DNA of 34,840 nt from Verrucomicrobiales bacterium (GTDB taxonomy: Bacteria > Verrucomicrobiota > Verrucomicrobiia > Limisphaerales > UBA9464): positions 1 to 34,840 of the forward strand of contig JAIXUV010000007.1 in NCBI GenBank assembly GCA_027483345.1. The letters are read 5' to 3'. Below are positions 24,418 to 31,171 of the stretch, piece after piece. Positions within the stretch are counted from its first letter, which is position 1. Each line of letters opens with the position of its first letter. Below the pieces are notes generated by a model that did no database searches, had not been told where the DNA came from, and saw only the letters and a list, made by a program, of their open reading frames with translations. A program made the translations under genes and the position numbers.

Positions 24418-24855
24418 TCAGTTGGAGGCGATCTCGATCTGGCGCGGCTTCGCCTCGGCGGTCTTCGGCAGCGTGATCGTCAGGATGCCGTCCTTGTGGC
24501 TGGCTCGGATCTGCTCGCGATTGACCGGGGTGTTCACCGTCAGGCGCCGCTCGAAACGCCCGTGGCTCCGCTCACGGTAGTTCCAGGTGTCCTCCTGACG
24601 CGCCTCCTCCGACTTCCGTTCGCCGGCGATCACCAGCACGTCGTCATGGAAGGTCACCTGCACCTGCTCCCGGGAAACACCCGGAAGATCGACCTGGACG
24701 GTCACCGCGTTGGCGTCCTCGCGGACATCCAAGGCAGGTCGGAAGGCCGCAACCGCCGGGGCGGCCTCGAAGTAGCGCTCGAACTCGCGGTCCAACAGGG
24801 ACGCCAGCGGGGAGACATAGCCGAACGCGGAACGGGGATGGGTGATGAGCTTCAT
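24418..24855 (-). CDS. Small heat shock protein, Hsp20 family
   Basis: A 145-residue alpha-crystallin-type chaperone that holds unfolding proteins in oligomers. The N-terminal arm (PLASLLDREFERYFE) is followed by the crystallin domain: FRPALDVREDANAVTVQVDL, PGVSREQVQVTFHDDVLVIAGERKSE, RSHGRFERRLTVNTPVN, and IRASHKDGILTITLPKTAEAKPRQIEI, with the conserved G-x-L-x-I/L (DGILTI). The length is normal. The start at 24855 is the first Met of the conserved arm; no Shine-Dalgarno is visible. The upstream 300 bp contains no CIRCE-type repeat, so I see no evidence for HrcA control. A terminator follows at 24353-24395. Confidence 0.94.
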   Translation of the reverse strand: MKLITHPRSAFGYVSPLASLLDREFERYFEAAPAVAAFRPALDVREDANAVTVQVDLPGVSREQVQVTFHDDVLVIAGERKSEEARQEDTWNYRERSHGRFERRLTVNTPVNREQIRASHKDGILTITLPKTAEAKPRQIEIASN

Positions 24856-25084
24856 GGGATTGGTACGTTGATTGGTCGTTGTTGATCTTCTGTCAGCGAC
24901 CCTTTCCGGGTCTGTGGGACCCCTACTGCTGCTGGAATGCCAGAACCTCCACGAAGGTGATGGATCGAAGGTTAACGATATCGTGACGCGCTGAGGGTTG
25001 AGAATTCCGCAAAGGCTGTGACTTTTGGGTACGAAGTGTCCCTGGCGTGGGACAGGGATGTCCAAGGGCTGTCCCTATTGGGCT
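24856..25084. other. Intergenic region upstream of hsp20 with short palindromes
   Basis: No gene is seen here. It holds the unidentified hsp20 promoter, a small hairpin GGGTC-TGTGG-GACCC (24908-24922), a 10-bp perfect palindrome ACGATATCGT (24975-24984), and three alternating copies of one hexamer: TGTCCC (25037-25042), GGGACA (25049-25054) and TGTCCC (25070-25075), so alternative hairpins could form. The role of these is unknown. Confidence 0.5.
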
Positions 25085-25126
25085 GGAAAATCAGAAACCC
25101 CGGCTCGAACGGGGTCGAACCGGGGT
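25085..25126 (-). terminator. Intrinsic terminator of the aminotransferase gene
   Basis: ACCCCGGCTCGA (25097-25108) pairs with TCGAACCGGGGT (25115-25126), one mismatch, loop ACGGGG. On the minus strand TTTCTGATTTTCC follows. Confidence 0.82.
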
Positions 25127-25156
25127 CTTCGGAGGAAGGGCGCCGCCTGCGGAGGG

Positions 25157-26335
25157 TCAACCCTTCTTGCAGCGATCGACGAACTTCGCGGTGCGGTCCA
25201 TGGCGACCTGGATCTGGTCGAAGGCGGTGGCGAAGCAGCAACGGAGGAAGCCTTCGCCGCTGGGACCGAAGGCGCCGCCGGGGACGCAGGCGACCTTCTC
25301 CTCGTTCAGCAGGCGGATCGCGAAGTCCTTCGAGGAAAGCCCGGTGCTGGTGATGTCGGGGAAGGCGTAGAACGAGCCGCGGGGCAGGTGGCAGGAAAGC
25401 CCCATGTCGTTCAGGGCCTTCACGATGAAGTTCCGGCGCATCCGGTACTGCTCGCGCATCTCCGCGGTGGCCGATTCCCCGTTGGTCAATGCCTCGATGG
25501 CGGCCTCCTGGGCGATGATGCTCGCGCACATGATCGCGTATTGGTGGACCTTCATCATGGCGTCGACGAGGTGGGTGGGGCCGCAGGCGTAGCCGATGCG
25601 GAAGCCGGTCATCGCATAGGCCTTGGAGAAGCCGTGGAGGAAGATGGTCCGTTCCGCCATGCCGGGCAGGGAGGCGATGGAGACGTGTTCCCCTTCGAAG
25701 GTCAGCTCGGAGTAGATCTCGTCGGTGAGCACGAGGAGGTCGTGCTTGATAGCGACCGCGGCGATCTCGAGCAACTGCTGGCGGGTCATGGTGCCGCCGG
25801 TCGGGTTGGTCGGGAACGAGAGCAGCAGGACCTTGGACCGCGGGGTGACGACCGCCTCGATGGCCTTGGCGGTCACCGCGAAGCCGTCCTCCGCACGACA
25901 CACCACCGGCACGGGCTTGGCGTGCGCCAGCAGCACGCTCGGGGAGTAGCTGACGTAGCACGGCTCGTGGTAGATGACCTCGTCGCCGGGATTCAGTGTG
26001 GCACGCAGCGCGAGATCGAGGGCCTCGCTGACGCCGACCGCGACGAGCACCTGGGTCTTCGGGTCGTAGCGCACCCCGAACTTCTCGTCCACGTACCTGC
26101 AGATGCACTCGCGGAGCTTCAGGAGGCCGAGGTTGGAGGTGTACTGGGTGCGACCGCGCTCCAGGGCGTAGATGGCGGCCTCGCGGATGTGCCACGGCGT
26201 GGCGAAGTCGGGTTCGCCCACGCCCAGGGAAATCACCCCGGTGGTGGTCTGGACCAGCTCGAAGAAGTCGCGGATTCCCGAGCGGGGGATGCCGGTGACA
26301 TGGTCCGCGATGAAGTTGCGCGAGGAGGAGGACAT
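25157..26335 (-). CDS. PLP-dependent class I/II aminotransferase
   Basis: A 392-residue fold-type I aminotransferase. The cofactor Lys is K238 in LHGFSKAYAMTGFRIGYA, and other family residues are SLGVGEPDFATP (36-47), the YTSNLGLLKLRE motif, N177 in SFPTNPTGG, D205/Y208 in VLTDEIYSEL, and R246 of the same loop. The sequence is closest to the aspartate/alanine/PatA-like subgroup; the amino-acid substrate is not determinable by eye. The start at 26335 directly precedes the conserved N-terminus (FIADHVTGIPRSGIRDFFELV) and has no Shine-Dalgarno. Upstream lie a perfect TTGACA -35 and a short alanine-rich ORF overlapping an inverted repeat, so expression may be controlled by leader translation. Confidence 0.93.
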   Translation of the reverse strand: MSSSSRNFIADHVTGIPRSGIRDFFELVQTTTGVISLGVGEPDFATPWHIREAAIYALERGRTQYTSNLGLLKLRECICRYVDEKFGVRYDPKTQVLVAVGVSEALDLALRATLNPGDEVIYHEPCYVSYSPSVLLAHAKPVPVVCRAEDGFAVTAKAIEAVVTPRSKVLLLSFPTNPTGGTMTRQQLLEIAAVAIKHDLLVLTDEIYSELTFEGEHVSIASLPGMAERTIFLHGFSKAYAMTGFRIGYACGPTHLVDAMMKVHQYAIMCASIIAQEAAIEALTNGESATAEMREQYRMRRNFIVKALNDMGLSCHLPRGSFYAFPDITSTGLSSKDFAIRLLNEEKVACVPGGAFGPSGEGFLRCCFATAFDQIQVAMDRTAKFVDRCKKG

Positions 26336-26395
26336 GGAAGTGCCGGTTGGAAGTACGCGAACGGCCGGCGGCGCGGGAAGTGAATTTCCCGGGCA

Positions 26396-26442
26396 CCGTC
26401 TGCGTTCGCCTTTTCTTGGATCGTTAGAGGCGGCGCAGACGG
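26396..26442 (-). promoter_or_regulatory. Inverted repeat overlapping the leader ORF of the aminotransferase
   Basis: On the minus strand CCGTCTGCG (26442-26434) can pair with CGCAGACGG (26404-26396) across 29 nt. The first arm encodes codons near the end of the small leader ORF and its stop codon falls in the loop, so a ribosome on the leader would prevent pairing. A second small hairpin (GGGAA/TTCCC at 26375-26390) lies closer to the aminotransferase start. Confidence 0.4.
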
Positions 26443-26512
26443 GAAGTAGCAGCGGCGGCCCCGGCCTGTGCGGCGGGAGCCTCGACGATTGCAGCCATCG
26501 TGCCGTGCTTCA
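26424..26512 (-). CDS. Candidate alanine-rich leader peptide (29 codons)
   Basis: A short ORF starting with ATG at 26512 and ending 88 bp before the aminotransferase. The peptide begins MKHGTMAAIVEAPAAQ and contains ten Ala in 29 residues, with four consecutive Ala (19-22) and an Arg-rich end. Support comes from position: a perfect TTGACA with a GACAAC 17 nt later predicts transcription starting about 4 nt before its ATG, and its last codons form one arm of an inverted repeat. There is no Shine-Dalgarno and no homologue known to me. It may be a leader peptide sensing charged tRNA-Ala, or simply chance sequence in GC-rich DNA. Confidence 0.35.
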
Positions 26513-26522
26513 TTGCGCCGCG

Positions 26523-26551
26523 GTTGTCCCGGGAACCGTGGCGGCTGTCAA
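26523..26551 (-). promoter_or_regulatory. Predicted promoter of the leader ORF/aminotransferase unit
   Basis: On the minus strand TTGACA (26551-26546) is a perfect -35, followed after 17 nt by GACAAC (26528-26523), a weak -10. The transcription start is predicted near 26516, about 4 nt before the leader ATG and 180 nt before the aminotransferase start. Confidence 0.45.
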
Positions 26552-26590
26552 GCGGCCGAACCGAGCAGGGGCGTCGGGGCTTGCGGGTTG

Positions 26591-26631
26591 GCGAAACGAA
26601 AAGGCCGGTGTCCCGACGGGACACCGGCCTT
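26591..26631 (-). terminator. Intrinsic terminator of the EF-hand gene
   Basis: A perfect 14-bp stem: AAGGCCGGTGTCCC (26601-26614) with GGGACACCGGCCTT (26618-26631), 3-nt loop. On the minus strand TTTTCGTTTC follows. Confidence 0.93.
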
Positions 26632-26649
26632 CTCGGAGACAATCCACAA

Positions 26650-27054
26650 TCACTGGTCGGCCGGCGGGCGCTGCGGGCGGCCTTCGCCACCGCGCCTGCC
26701 GTTGCCCCCTTCCGGACCGCCCTCGGGTCCACCGGGTCCACCGGGTCCACCGGGTCCACGGCCGCCGGCGGGCCGCGCCGGGCGGATCTCCTCGAGGCTC
26801 AGCTTTCCGTCCCCGTTCTTGTCGAGCTTGCGCAGCGCGGCGGCGGCGTTGGTGATCTCGTCGGCGTCGATCACGCCATCCTTGTTGACGTCGAGCGCCT
26901 CGACGATCGGATGCGGCATGCGGCCCGGGCCTTGGCCGGGACCTTGGCCGGGACGGCCTCCGTCCGGGCCGGGCGGACGTCCGCCCTCCTGGGCTCCGAC
27001 GTTGAAGGCGACGAGGGCCGTGGCGGCGATGACCGAGAGTTTGCTGAGCTTCAT
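26650..27054 (-). CDS. Secreted EF-hand calcium-binding protein with collagen-like tail
   Basis: A 134-residue exported protein. The signal peptide is MKLSKLSVIAATALVAFNVG with cleavage likely after GAQ. A Gly/Pro-rich linker leads to two canonical EF-hand loops: D55-V-N-K-D-G-V-I-D-A-D-E66 and D78-K-N-G-D-G-K-L-S-L-E-E89, with calcium ligands at positions 1, 3, 5 and 12 of each. The tail (about 94-130) is a Gly-Pro-Gly repeat, encoded by 9-bp tandem repeats, ending in Arg/Gln. Two complete loops predict one calcium-binding EF-hand pair in the periplasm or outside the cell. It is divergent from an OmpR-type two-component pair across 191 bp, and it may be a target or sensor accessory of that system. 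Confidence 0.88.
   Translation of the reverse strand: MKLSKLSVIAATALVAFNVGAQEGGRPPGPDGGRPGQGPGQGPGRMPHPIVEALDVNKDGVIDADEITNAAAALRKLDKNGDGKLSLEEIRPARPAGGRGPGGPGGPGGPEGGPEGGNGRRGGEGRPQRPPADQ
26725..26760. repeat. 9-bp tandem repeat encoding Gly-Pro-Gly units
   Basis: Four copies of GGGTCCACC (last copy ending ACG) in the tail of the EF-hand gene. The near-identical DNA suggests length change by slippage. Confidence 0.85.
26931..26954. repeat. 12-bp tandem duplication in the EF-hand gene
   Basis: Two copies of CTTGGCCGGGAC encode the GQGP-type linker between the signal peptide and the EF-hands. Confidence 0.8.
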
Positions 27055-27202
27055 GGTGCGTGTGTTTGGATGTGGCTTCCGTCTTCCGGACAGGCCGGCG
27101 GACTTCCCGTCCAGCCATTGGATACAGGGGAAGCCCCGGCTGTTAGCTGCGTGTTTTGTCGCCGCTCCATTTTGTTAAGCCGGGGTAAATCTGGCCGACG
27201 GA

Positions 27203-27232
27203 GGCGTTCCGATGGATTAATCCCGGAACGCC
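27203..27232. promoter_or_regulatory. Nested palindrome just upstream of the response-regulator gene
   Basis: GGCGTTCCG (27203-27211) and CGGAACGCC (27224-27232) are perfect inverted arms. Between them lies a second perfect palindrome, GGATTAATCC (27214-27223). The element ends 13 bp before the start codon at 27246, in the divergent region shared with the EF-hand gene. It could be an autoregulatory operator for the OmpR-type regulator or an mRNA hairpin controlling translation. OmpR-family sites are more often direct repeats, so the operator role is uncertain. Confidence 0.55.
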
Positions 27233-27245
27233 AGAGCCCGACCTC

Positions 27246-27983
27246 ATGAACTCGCACGCCACCAGCCCGCCGCCGGGAACCCCGCGGATCCTCGTCATCG
27301 ACGACGACCGGAAGCTGTGCCGGCTGATCCGGGACTACCTCCTTCCGATGGGCTATGCGGTGGAGGCCGTCCACACCGGGCCCGAAGGCGTGGAGCGTGC
27401 GCTCGAGCCCGGGTGGCAGGCGGTCATCCTGGACCTCATGCTGCCCGGGATGGACGGGTTCGAGGTGCTCAAGCGGATCCGCGCCAAGACCGACCTCCCG
27501 GTGCTGATGCTCACGGCCCGGGGCGACGAGGCGGACCGGATCGTCGGGCTGGAGATCGGTGCCGACGACTACCTTCCCAAGACCTTCTCCACGCGCGAGC
27601 TGTTGGCGCGTCTCCGTGCCGTCACACGTCGCGTCGGACGCGGCGCCCCGCCCGGAACGGAGGTGCTTGAGGAGTGGGTCGTCGGTCCCCTGCGGGTGCG
27701 TCCGGCGTCGCGCACCGCGGTGCTCGACGACCATCCGCTCACGCTGACGCCGGTCGAGTTCGACCTGCTTTCCTCGCTCGCCAAAGCCAAGGGCCGGGTC
27801 AAGACCCGCGAGGCCCTCCTCGACGAGATCCGAGATCGGGACTACGATGTCTTCGACCGTTCCATCGACGTCCACATCTCGGCGCTGCGCAAGAAGCTGA
27901 ACGACGATCCGAAGAACCCGCGCTTCATCCGGACGCTGCGTTCCGCGGGCTACATGATGGTCGATCCCGAGGACCTGCCATGA
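27246..27983 (+). CDS. OmpR-family response regulator (CpxR-like)
   Basis: A 245-residue regulator with an N-terminal receiver and C-terminal winged helix. Receiver residues: acidic D20/D21 in VIDDDRKLC, phospho-acceptor D63 in VILDLMLPGMDGF, T90 in LMLTARGDEADR, and K112 in DDYLPKTFSTRELL (Thr replaces the common Pro after Lys). The DNA-binding domain shows LTLTPVEFDLLSSLAKAKG, TREALLDEIRDRDYDVFDRSIDVHISALRKKL and IRTLRSAGYMMV, complete for the family. Its stop overlaps the histidine kinase start by 4 bp (ATGA), so the two are translationally coupled partners. It is divergent from the EF-hand gene, and a nested palindrome lies at 27203-27232 just before its start. Confidence 0.95.
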   Translation: MNSHATSPPPGTPRILVIDDDRKLCRLIRDYLLPMGYAVEAVHTGPEGVERALEPGWQAVILDLMLPGMDGFEVLKRIRAKTDLPVLMLTARGDEADRIVGLEIGADDYLPKTFSTRELLARLRAVTRRVGRGAPPGTEVLEEWVVGPLRVRPASRTAVLDDHPLTLTPVEFDLLSSLAKAKGRVKTREALLDEIRDRDYDVFDRSIDVHISALRKKLNDDPKNPRFIRTLRSAGYMMVDPEDLP

Positions 27984-29488
27984 TCCTCCGTCTGCCCCTG
28001 CTCGGAAGGATCCTCGTCTGGCTGGTGCTGAATCTCCTGCTGCTGGCAGTGGTGATCGGATTGGTGCTGCTCACGGAGTTCCGCATCGAGCCGTTGATGC
28101 TTGGGCTGGTCGGGGAACGCGCCCAGCGGGCCGCGGAAGTCCTGATGTCGGAGCTCCGAGACCGGCCCCAATCCGAATGGGAGCCCGCGCTCGCGCGGTT
28201 CACGAACGCCTATTCGATCAACGCCATCCTCCTGCGCGACGACGGCCAGTGGGTTGCGGGCCCGAAGCTGGACGTGCCGGAGGAGATCGTCCGTCGCCTG
28301 CGTCCTTCGGGTGGAGGCTCCGCAGGGCCCCGCGGGGAGCGACGTGGTCCCCCGCCCGGATTCGGCGGACCGATGGACCTGCCTCCCGGGATCTTGCCCG
28401 AGGACCTCCAGGGTCCGGAAGGCGGCCGTCGTCCCCCACCCCAGGCGCCGCGGGCGTTGTTGCGTGCCGGCGATCCGGCCCGGTATTGGCTCGTCGCGGG
28501 AGGGACCCTCTTCGTGCCCAGGAACCGCGGCCCCATCCGGGTGGTCCTGATTTCCGACTCCTGGTCGGCCGGCGGACTCTTCTTCGACGTCCGCCCGTGG
28601 CTGATCGCCGGCTCCGGCGCCGTGCTGCTCTCGATCCTGTGGTGGATCCCTTTCGTGCGTGGGATCACCCGTTCCATCTCGGGCATGTCGCGCGTGACCG
28701 AGACCATTGCGGAGGGTCGGTTCGACGAACAGGTCACCGACGACCGCGGGGACGAACTCGGACGCCTCGGTGCCGCGATCAACCGCATGGCGGCCCGACT
28801 CGACGGTTACGTGGGCGGCCAGAAGCGTTTCCTCGGGGACATCGCCCACGAGCTGTGTTCCCCGCTGGCGCGGATGGAGATGGCGCTCGGCGTTCTCGAA
28901 CAGCGGTCGGACGCCACGCAACGGGAGTACGTCGAGGACGTCCGCGAGGAGGTCCGCCACATGTCCGGTCTGGTCAACGAACTCCTCCAGTTCTCCAAGG
29001 CCGGTCTCCGCGCCCGCGAGATTCCGCTCCAAGTCGTTCCGTTGCGTCCCTTGGTCGACCGCGTGCTCGATCGCGAGGCCCCCGGTGCGGTGGGCCTCCT
29101 CGTGGAGGTGCCGGGCGGCCTCGAGGTATTGGGCGATCCCGAGTTGTTGGCCCGGGCCCTTGGCAACCTGGTCCGCAACGCCCTCCGCCATGCCGGGTCC
29201 GCCGGACCGATAACCGTCGCCGCCGAGGCCTTCCCGGACGCCTCGGTGCGGCTCTCCGTGGCCGATTCCGGCCCGGGCGTCCCACCGGAATGCCTGCCCC
29301 GGCTCGGCGAACCCTTCTACCGCCCGGACCTCGCGCGTTCCCGGGAGACCGGCGGCACGGGCCTGGGACTGGCGATCGTGAAGACTTGCGTCGAGGCCTG
29401 CCATGGACGCCTCGAACTCCGCAACGGCGAGCGGTGTGGCCTTGTCGCCTCCTTGGTGCTGAAGTCGGCCGCGAACTCCCCGGGCTGA
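27980..29488 (+). CDS. Sensor histidine kinase (CpxA-like)
   Basis: A 502-residue membrane kinase. The first membrane helix is at about 11-31, the extracytoplasmic region at about 33-205, the second helix at about 207-225, then HAMP (226-280), HisKA and HATPase domains. The phosphorylated His is H290 in DIAHELCSPLARMEM; Cys stands where many kinases have Arg. ATP-site motifs: N396/N400 in LGNLVRNALRHA, D429SGPGVP, and G458GTGLGLAIV. The periplasmic part has a Gly/Pro/Arg-rich insert at 111-158 (e.g. GPPPGFGGPMDLPPG), which is unusual in a sensor domain. It forms a coupled pair with the upstream regulator. Its stimulus may involve the divergent calcium-binding protein, by analogy with known calcium-responsive two-component loci. 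It ends 19 bp before queG. Confidence 0.94.
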   Translation: MILRLPLLGRILVWLVLNLLLLAVVIGLVLLTEFRIEPLMLGLVGERAQRAAEVLMSELRDRPQSEWEPALARFTNAYSINAILLRDDGQWVAGPKLDVPEEIVRRLRPSGGGSAGPRGERRGPPPGFGGPMDLPPGILPEDLQGPEGGRRPPPQAPRALLRAGDPARYWLVAGGTLFVPRNRGPIRVVLISDSWSAGGLFFDVRPWLIAGSGAVLLSILWWIPFVRGITRSISGMSRVTETIAEGRFDEQVTDDRGDELGRLGAAINRMAARLDGYVGGQKRFLGDIAHELCSPLARMEMALGVLEQRSDATQREYVEDVREEVRHMSGLVNELLQFSKAGLRAREIPLQVVPLRPLVDRVLDREAPGAVGLLVEVPGGLEVLGDPELLARALGNLVRNALRHAGSAGPITVAAEAFPDASVRLSVADSGPGVPPECLPRLGEPFYRPDLARSRETGGTGLGLAIVKTCVEACHGRLELRNGERCGLVASLVLKSAANSPG

Positions 29489-29507
29489 TCCGGGGCACTC
29501 CGTCCCC

Positions 29508-30551
29508 ATGAAGGAAACCGTCCGCCGCCGGGCGATCGAACTCGGATTCGACGCCTGCCGCATCACCGGCCCCCAGCCTCCGGCTTCCGCCGGCCGGTTC
29601 CTCGAAGCCCTCGATGCCGGGCGCCATGCGGGGATGTCGTGGATGACGCGCAACGCCGAGCGGCGTGTCGATCCCGACCGGGTCCTTCCCGGCCTCCGCT
29701 CCGTCGTCGCCCTGGCCGTCAGCTATCATGGACCGGAACCCGTGGACGTCCCCTCGGGTGCCGGGGTTGTCGCCCGGTATGCCCGTCATGCCGACTACCA
29801 CGACGTGCTCGCGTCGCCGCTCCGGACCCTCGCCGCCGAGATCGACCTCCTGGGCGGCCCCGGCACGCGTTCCCTTTGGTACGTCGACACCGGCCCCCTC
29901 CTCGAACGGGACCTCGCCCAGCGGGCCGGTATCGGGTTCGTGGGGAAGCACACCAACCTCATCTCCCTGAACCTCGGCAACTGGTTCCTGCTCGCCGAGG
30001 TGCTCACCACGCTCGAACTCGAGCCCGACGAACCGGAACGGAACCGCTGCGGCTCCTGTTCCCGTTGCCTGGACGCCTGTCCCACCGGCGCCCTGCCGGC
30101 GCCCTTCACCCTGGATGCCCGACGGTGCATCTCGTACCTCACCATCGAACTCAAGGACTCCATCCCGGAGTCCCTCCGTCCGCTGATCGGCGACAGGATC
30201 TACGGCTGCGACGACTGCCTCGCGGCGTGTCCTTGGAACCGTTTCGCACGGGAGGGGGCGCTGATGCGGGAACACCGACGCGCGGACCTCTTCCGTCCCT
30301 CGCTTGCCGACCTCTTGTCCCTCGACGCCGCCGGGTTCAAGCGGATGTTCGCCGGGACGCCGATGTTGCGTACGAAGCGCCGTGGGTTGCTGCGGAACGC
30401 CTGCGTCGCCCTCGGCAACACCGGCACCCTCGCCGACCTGCCGGTCCTGGAACGGGCCGCCTCCGATCCGGAACCCCTGGTCGCGGAACATGCCGCGTGG
30501 GCCATCCGGGAAATCCGCCGCCGCTCCACCGGACCGGCCTCAGCGGCGTAG
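29508..30551 (+). CDS. queG: Epoxyqueuosine reductase
   Basis: A 347-residue cobalamin- and iron-sulfur-dependent enzyme that performs the last step of queuosine synthesis in tRNA. Seen: D127 in LWYVDTGPLLERDLAQRAG (the conserved catalytic Asp region), GFVGKHTNLI, the first cluster cysteines C181, C184, C187, C191 (CGSCSRCLDACPTGAL), then C207 (RRCISY) and C234, C237, C241 (CDDCLAACPWN) for the second 4Fe-4S cluster. The C-terminus has a HEAT-like repeat (LLRNACVALGNTGTLADLPVLERA), a usual QueG extension. The ATG at 29508 lies 19 bp after the kinase gene, so it may be read through from the two-component operon, though the functions are unrelated. Its 3' end overlaps the convergent YaeQ-like gene by 12 bp. 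Confidence 0.95.
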   Translation: MKETVRRRAIELGFDACRITGPQPPASAGRFLEALDAGRHAGMSWMTRNAERRVDPDRVLPGLRSVVALAVSYHGPEPVDVPSGAGVVARYARHADYHDVLASPLRTLAAEIDLLGGPGTRSLWYVDTGPLLERDLAQRAGIGFVGKHTNLISLNLGNWFLLAEVLTTLELEPDEPERNRCGSCSRCLDACPTGALPAPFTLDARRCISYLTIELKDSIPESLRPLIGDRIYGCDDCLAACPWNRFAREGALMREHRRADLFRPSLADLLSLDAAGFKRMFAGTPMLRTKRRGLLRNACVALGNTGTLADLPVLERAASDPEPLVAEHAAWAIREIRRRSTGPASAA

Positions 30552-31127
30552 GATCTCGAACGTCGTCTCGAACCAGAGCCCGTTCAGCTCGAACTGCATC
30601 TCCGCCGGATCGAAGCCGCCGCGGTACCAGGTGACGGAATTCCTCTCCCCGATGAGGCCGCAGACCTCGTCGAAGAATTCCGGTTCGAACGCCACCACGC
30701 CGTAGCGCCCGGTCCGCAGTTCCTCCTTCTCCATGGCGGCCAGGAGGTGTTCGGCGTCGGCCCGGCAACGTTTCACGATCCAGATCTCCGCTTCGGGACA
30801 CTTCACCGCCAGCTTGTGCAGCTTGGAGACGGTGCATTCGCCGCATTCGACCCACAGGATCGGCCTCATGTCGTAGGCGAGCACCGCCAGGTCCGGCACG
30901 AAGGGGATGTTGTCGTTCTGGACGTCGGTCTCGATCTGGATGCGTTCCCGGAAGAAGAGCAGGTAGGCCAGGAACTTGAATGCGACGTGGCGGATCGACT
31001 CGTTGACCCCCTGGCCGACGATGACCTTGTGCGGGAACGGCCGGCGCCGGTCCTCGCTGCGGAGCTGGAAGTTGAACTTGTTGGCCACGCGGATCCTGAA
31101 CCTCTTCGGCGCCGAGTCCGCATCCAA
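30540..31127 (-). CDS. YaeQ-like protein (PD-(D/E)XK fold, predicted)
   Basis: A 195-residue cytoplasmic protein resembling YaeQ. Matching features are the FNFQLRSEDRRRPF start, a central ESIRHVAFKFLAYLLFFRERIQ helix, the strand pair PFVPDLAVLAYDMRPILWVECG (YaeQ has DLWIELG), SKLHKLAVKCPEAEIWI, and a C-terminal NSVTWYRGGFDPAEMQFELNG. YaeQ proteins have a PD-(D/E)XK nuclease-like fold with altered catalytic residues; their function is unknown. The TTG start at 31127 is chosen because it is the nearest start before the conserved sequence and has GGGAGG about 12 nt upstream; it is not certain. The gene lies 44 bp after phoD on the same strand, and its 3' end overlaps queG by 12 bp. Confidence 0.72.
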   Translation of the reverse strand: MDADSAPKRFRIRVANKFNFQLRSEDRRRPFPHKVIVGQGVNESIRHVAFKFLAYLLFFRERIQIETDVQNDNIPFVPDLAVLAYDMRPILWVECGECTVSKLHKLAVKCPEAEIWIVKRCRADAEHLLAAMEKEELRTGRYGVVAFEPEFFDEVCGLIGERNSVTWYRGGFDPAEMQFELNGLWFETTFEILRR

Positions 31128-31150
31128 GACAAACCCGCCCTCCCTGCGGA

Positions 31151-31166
31151 GCGCAGGCTCCTGCGC
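31151..31166 (-). other. Short perfect hairpin between phoD and the YaeQ-like gene
   Basis: GCGCAGG (31151-31157) pairs with CCTGCGC (31160-31166) with only 2 nt between. No U-run follows, so it is a weak terminator candidate or a processing hairpin in a shared transcript. Confidence 0.45.
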
Positions 31167-31171
31167 AAGGA

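Noticed and set aside
25097-25126. T-loop-like GGTTCGA sequence suggesting a tRNA fragment
   Set aside because: The sequence is fully explained as a terminator hairpin with a U-rich tail. No acceptor, D or anticodon stems are present around it.
26424-26759. A 111-codon minus-strand frame beginning MDPVDPVDPVDP
   Set aside because: Its first two thirds are antisense-frame reading of the EF-hand gene repeats and its terminator. Only the last 29 codons have a plausible independent start, and these are listed as a candidate leader peptide.
27950-29653. A 567-codon minus-strand open frame antisense to the histidine kinase
   Set aside because: The composition is biased with no motif, and the plus-strand kinase has complete HisKA/HATPase motifs in the same DNA.
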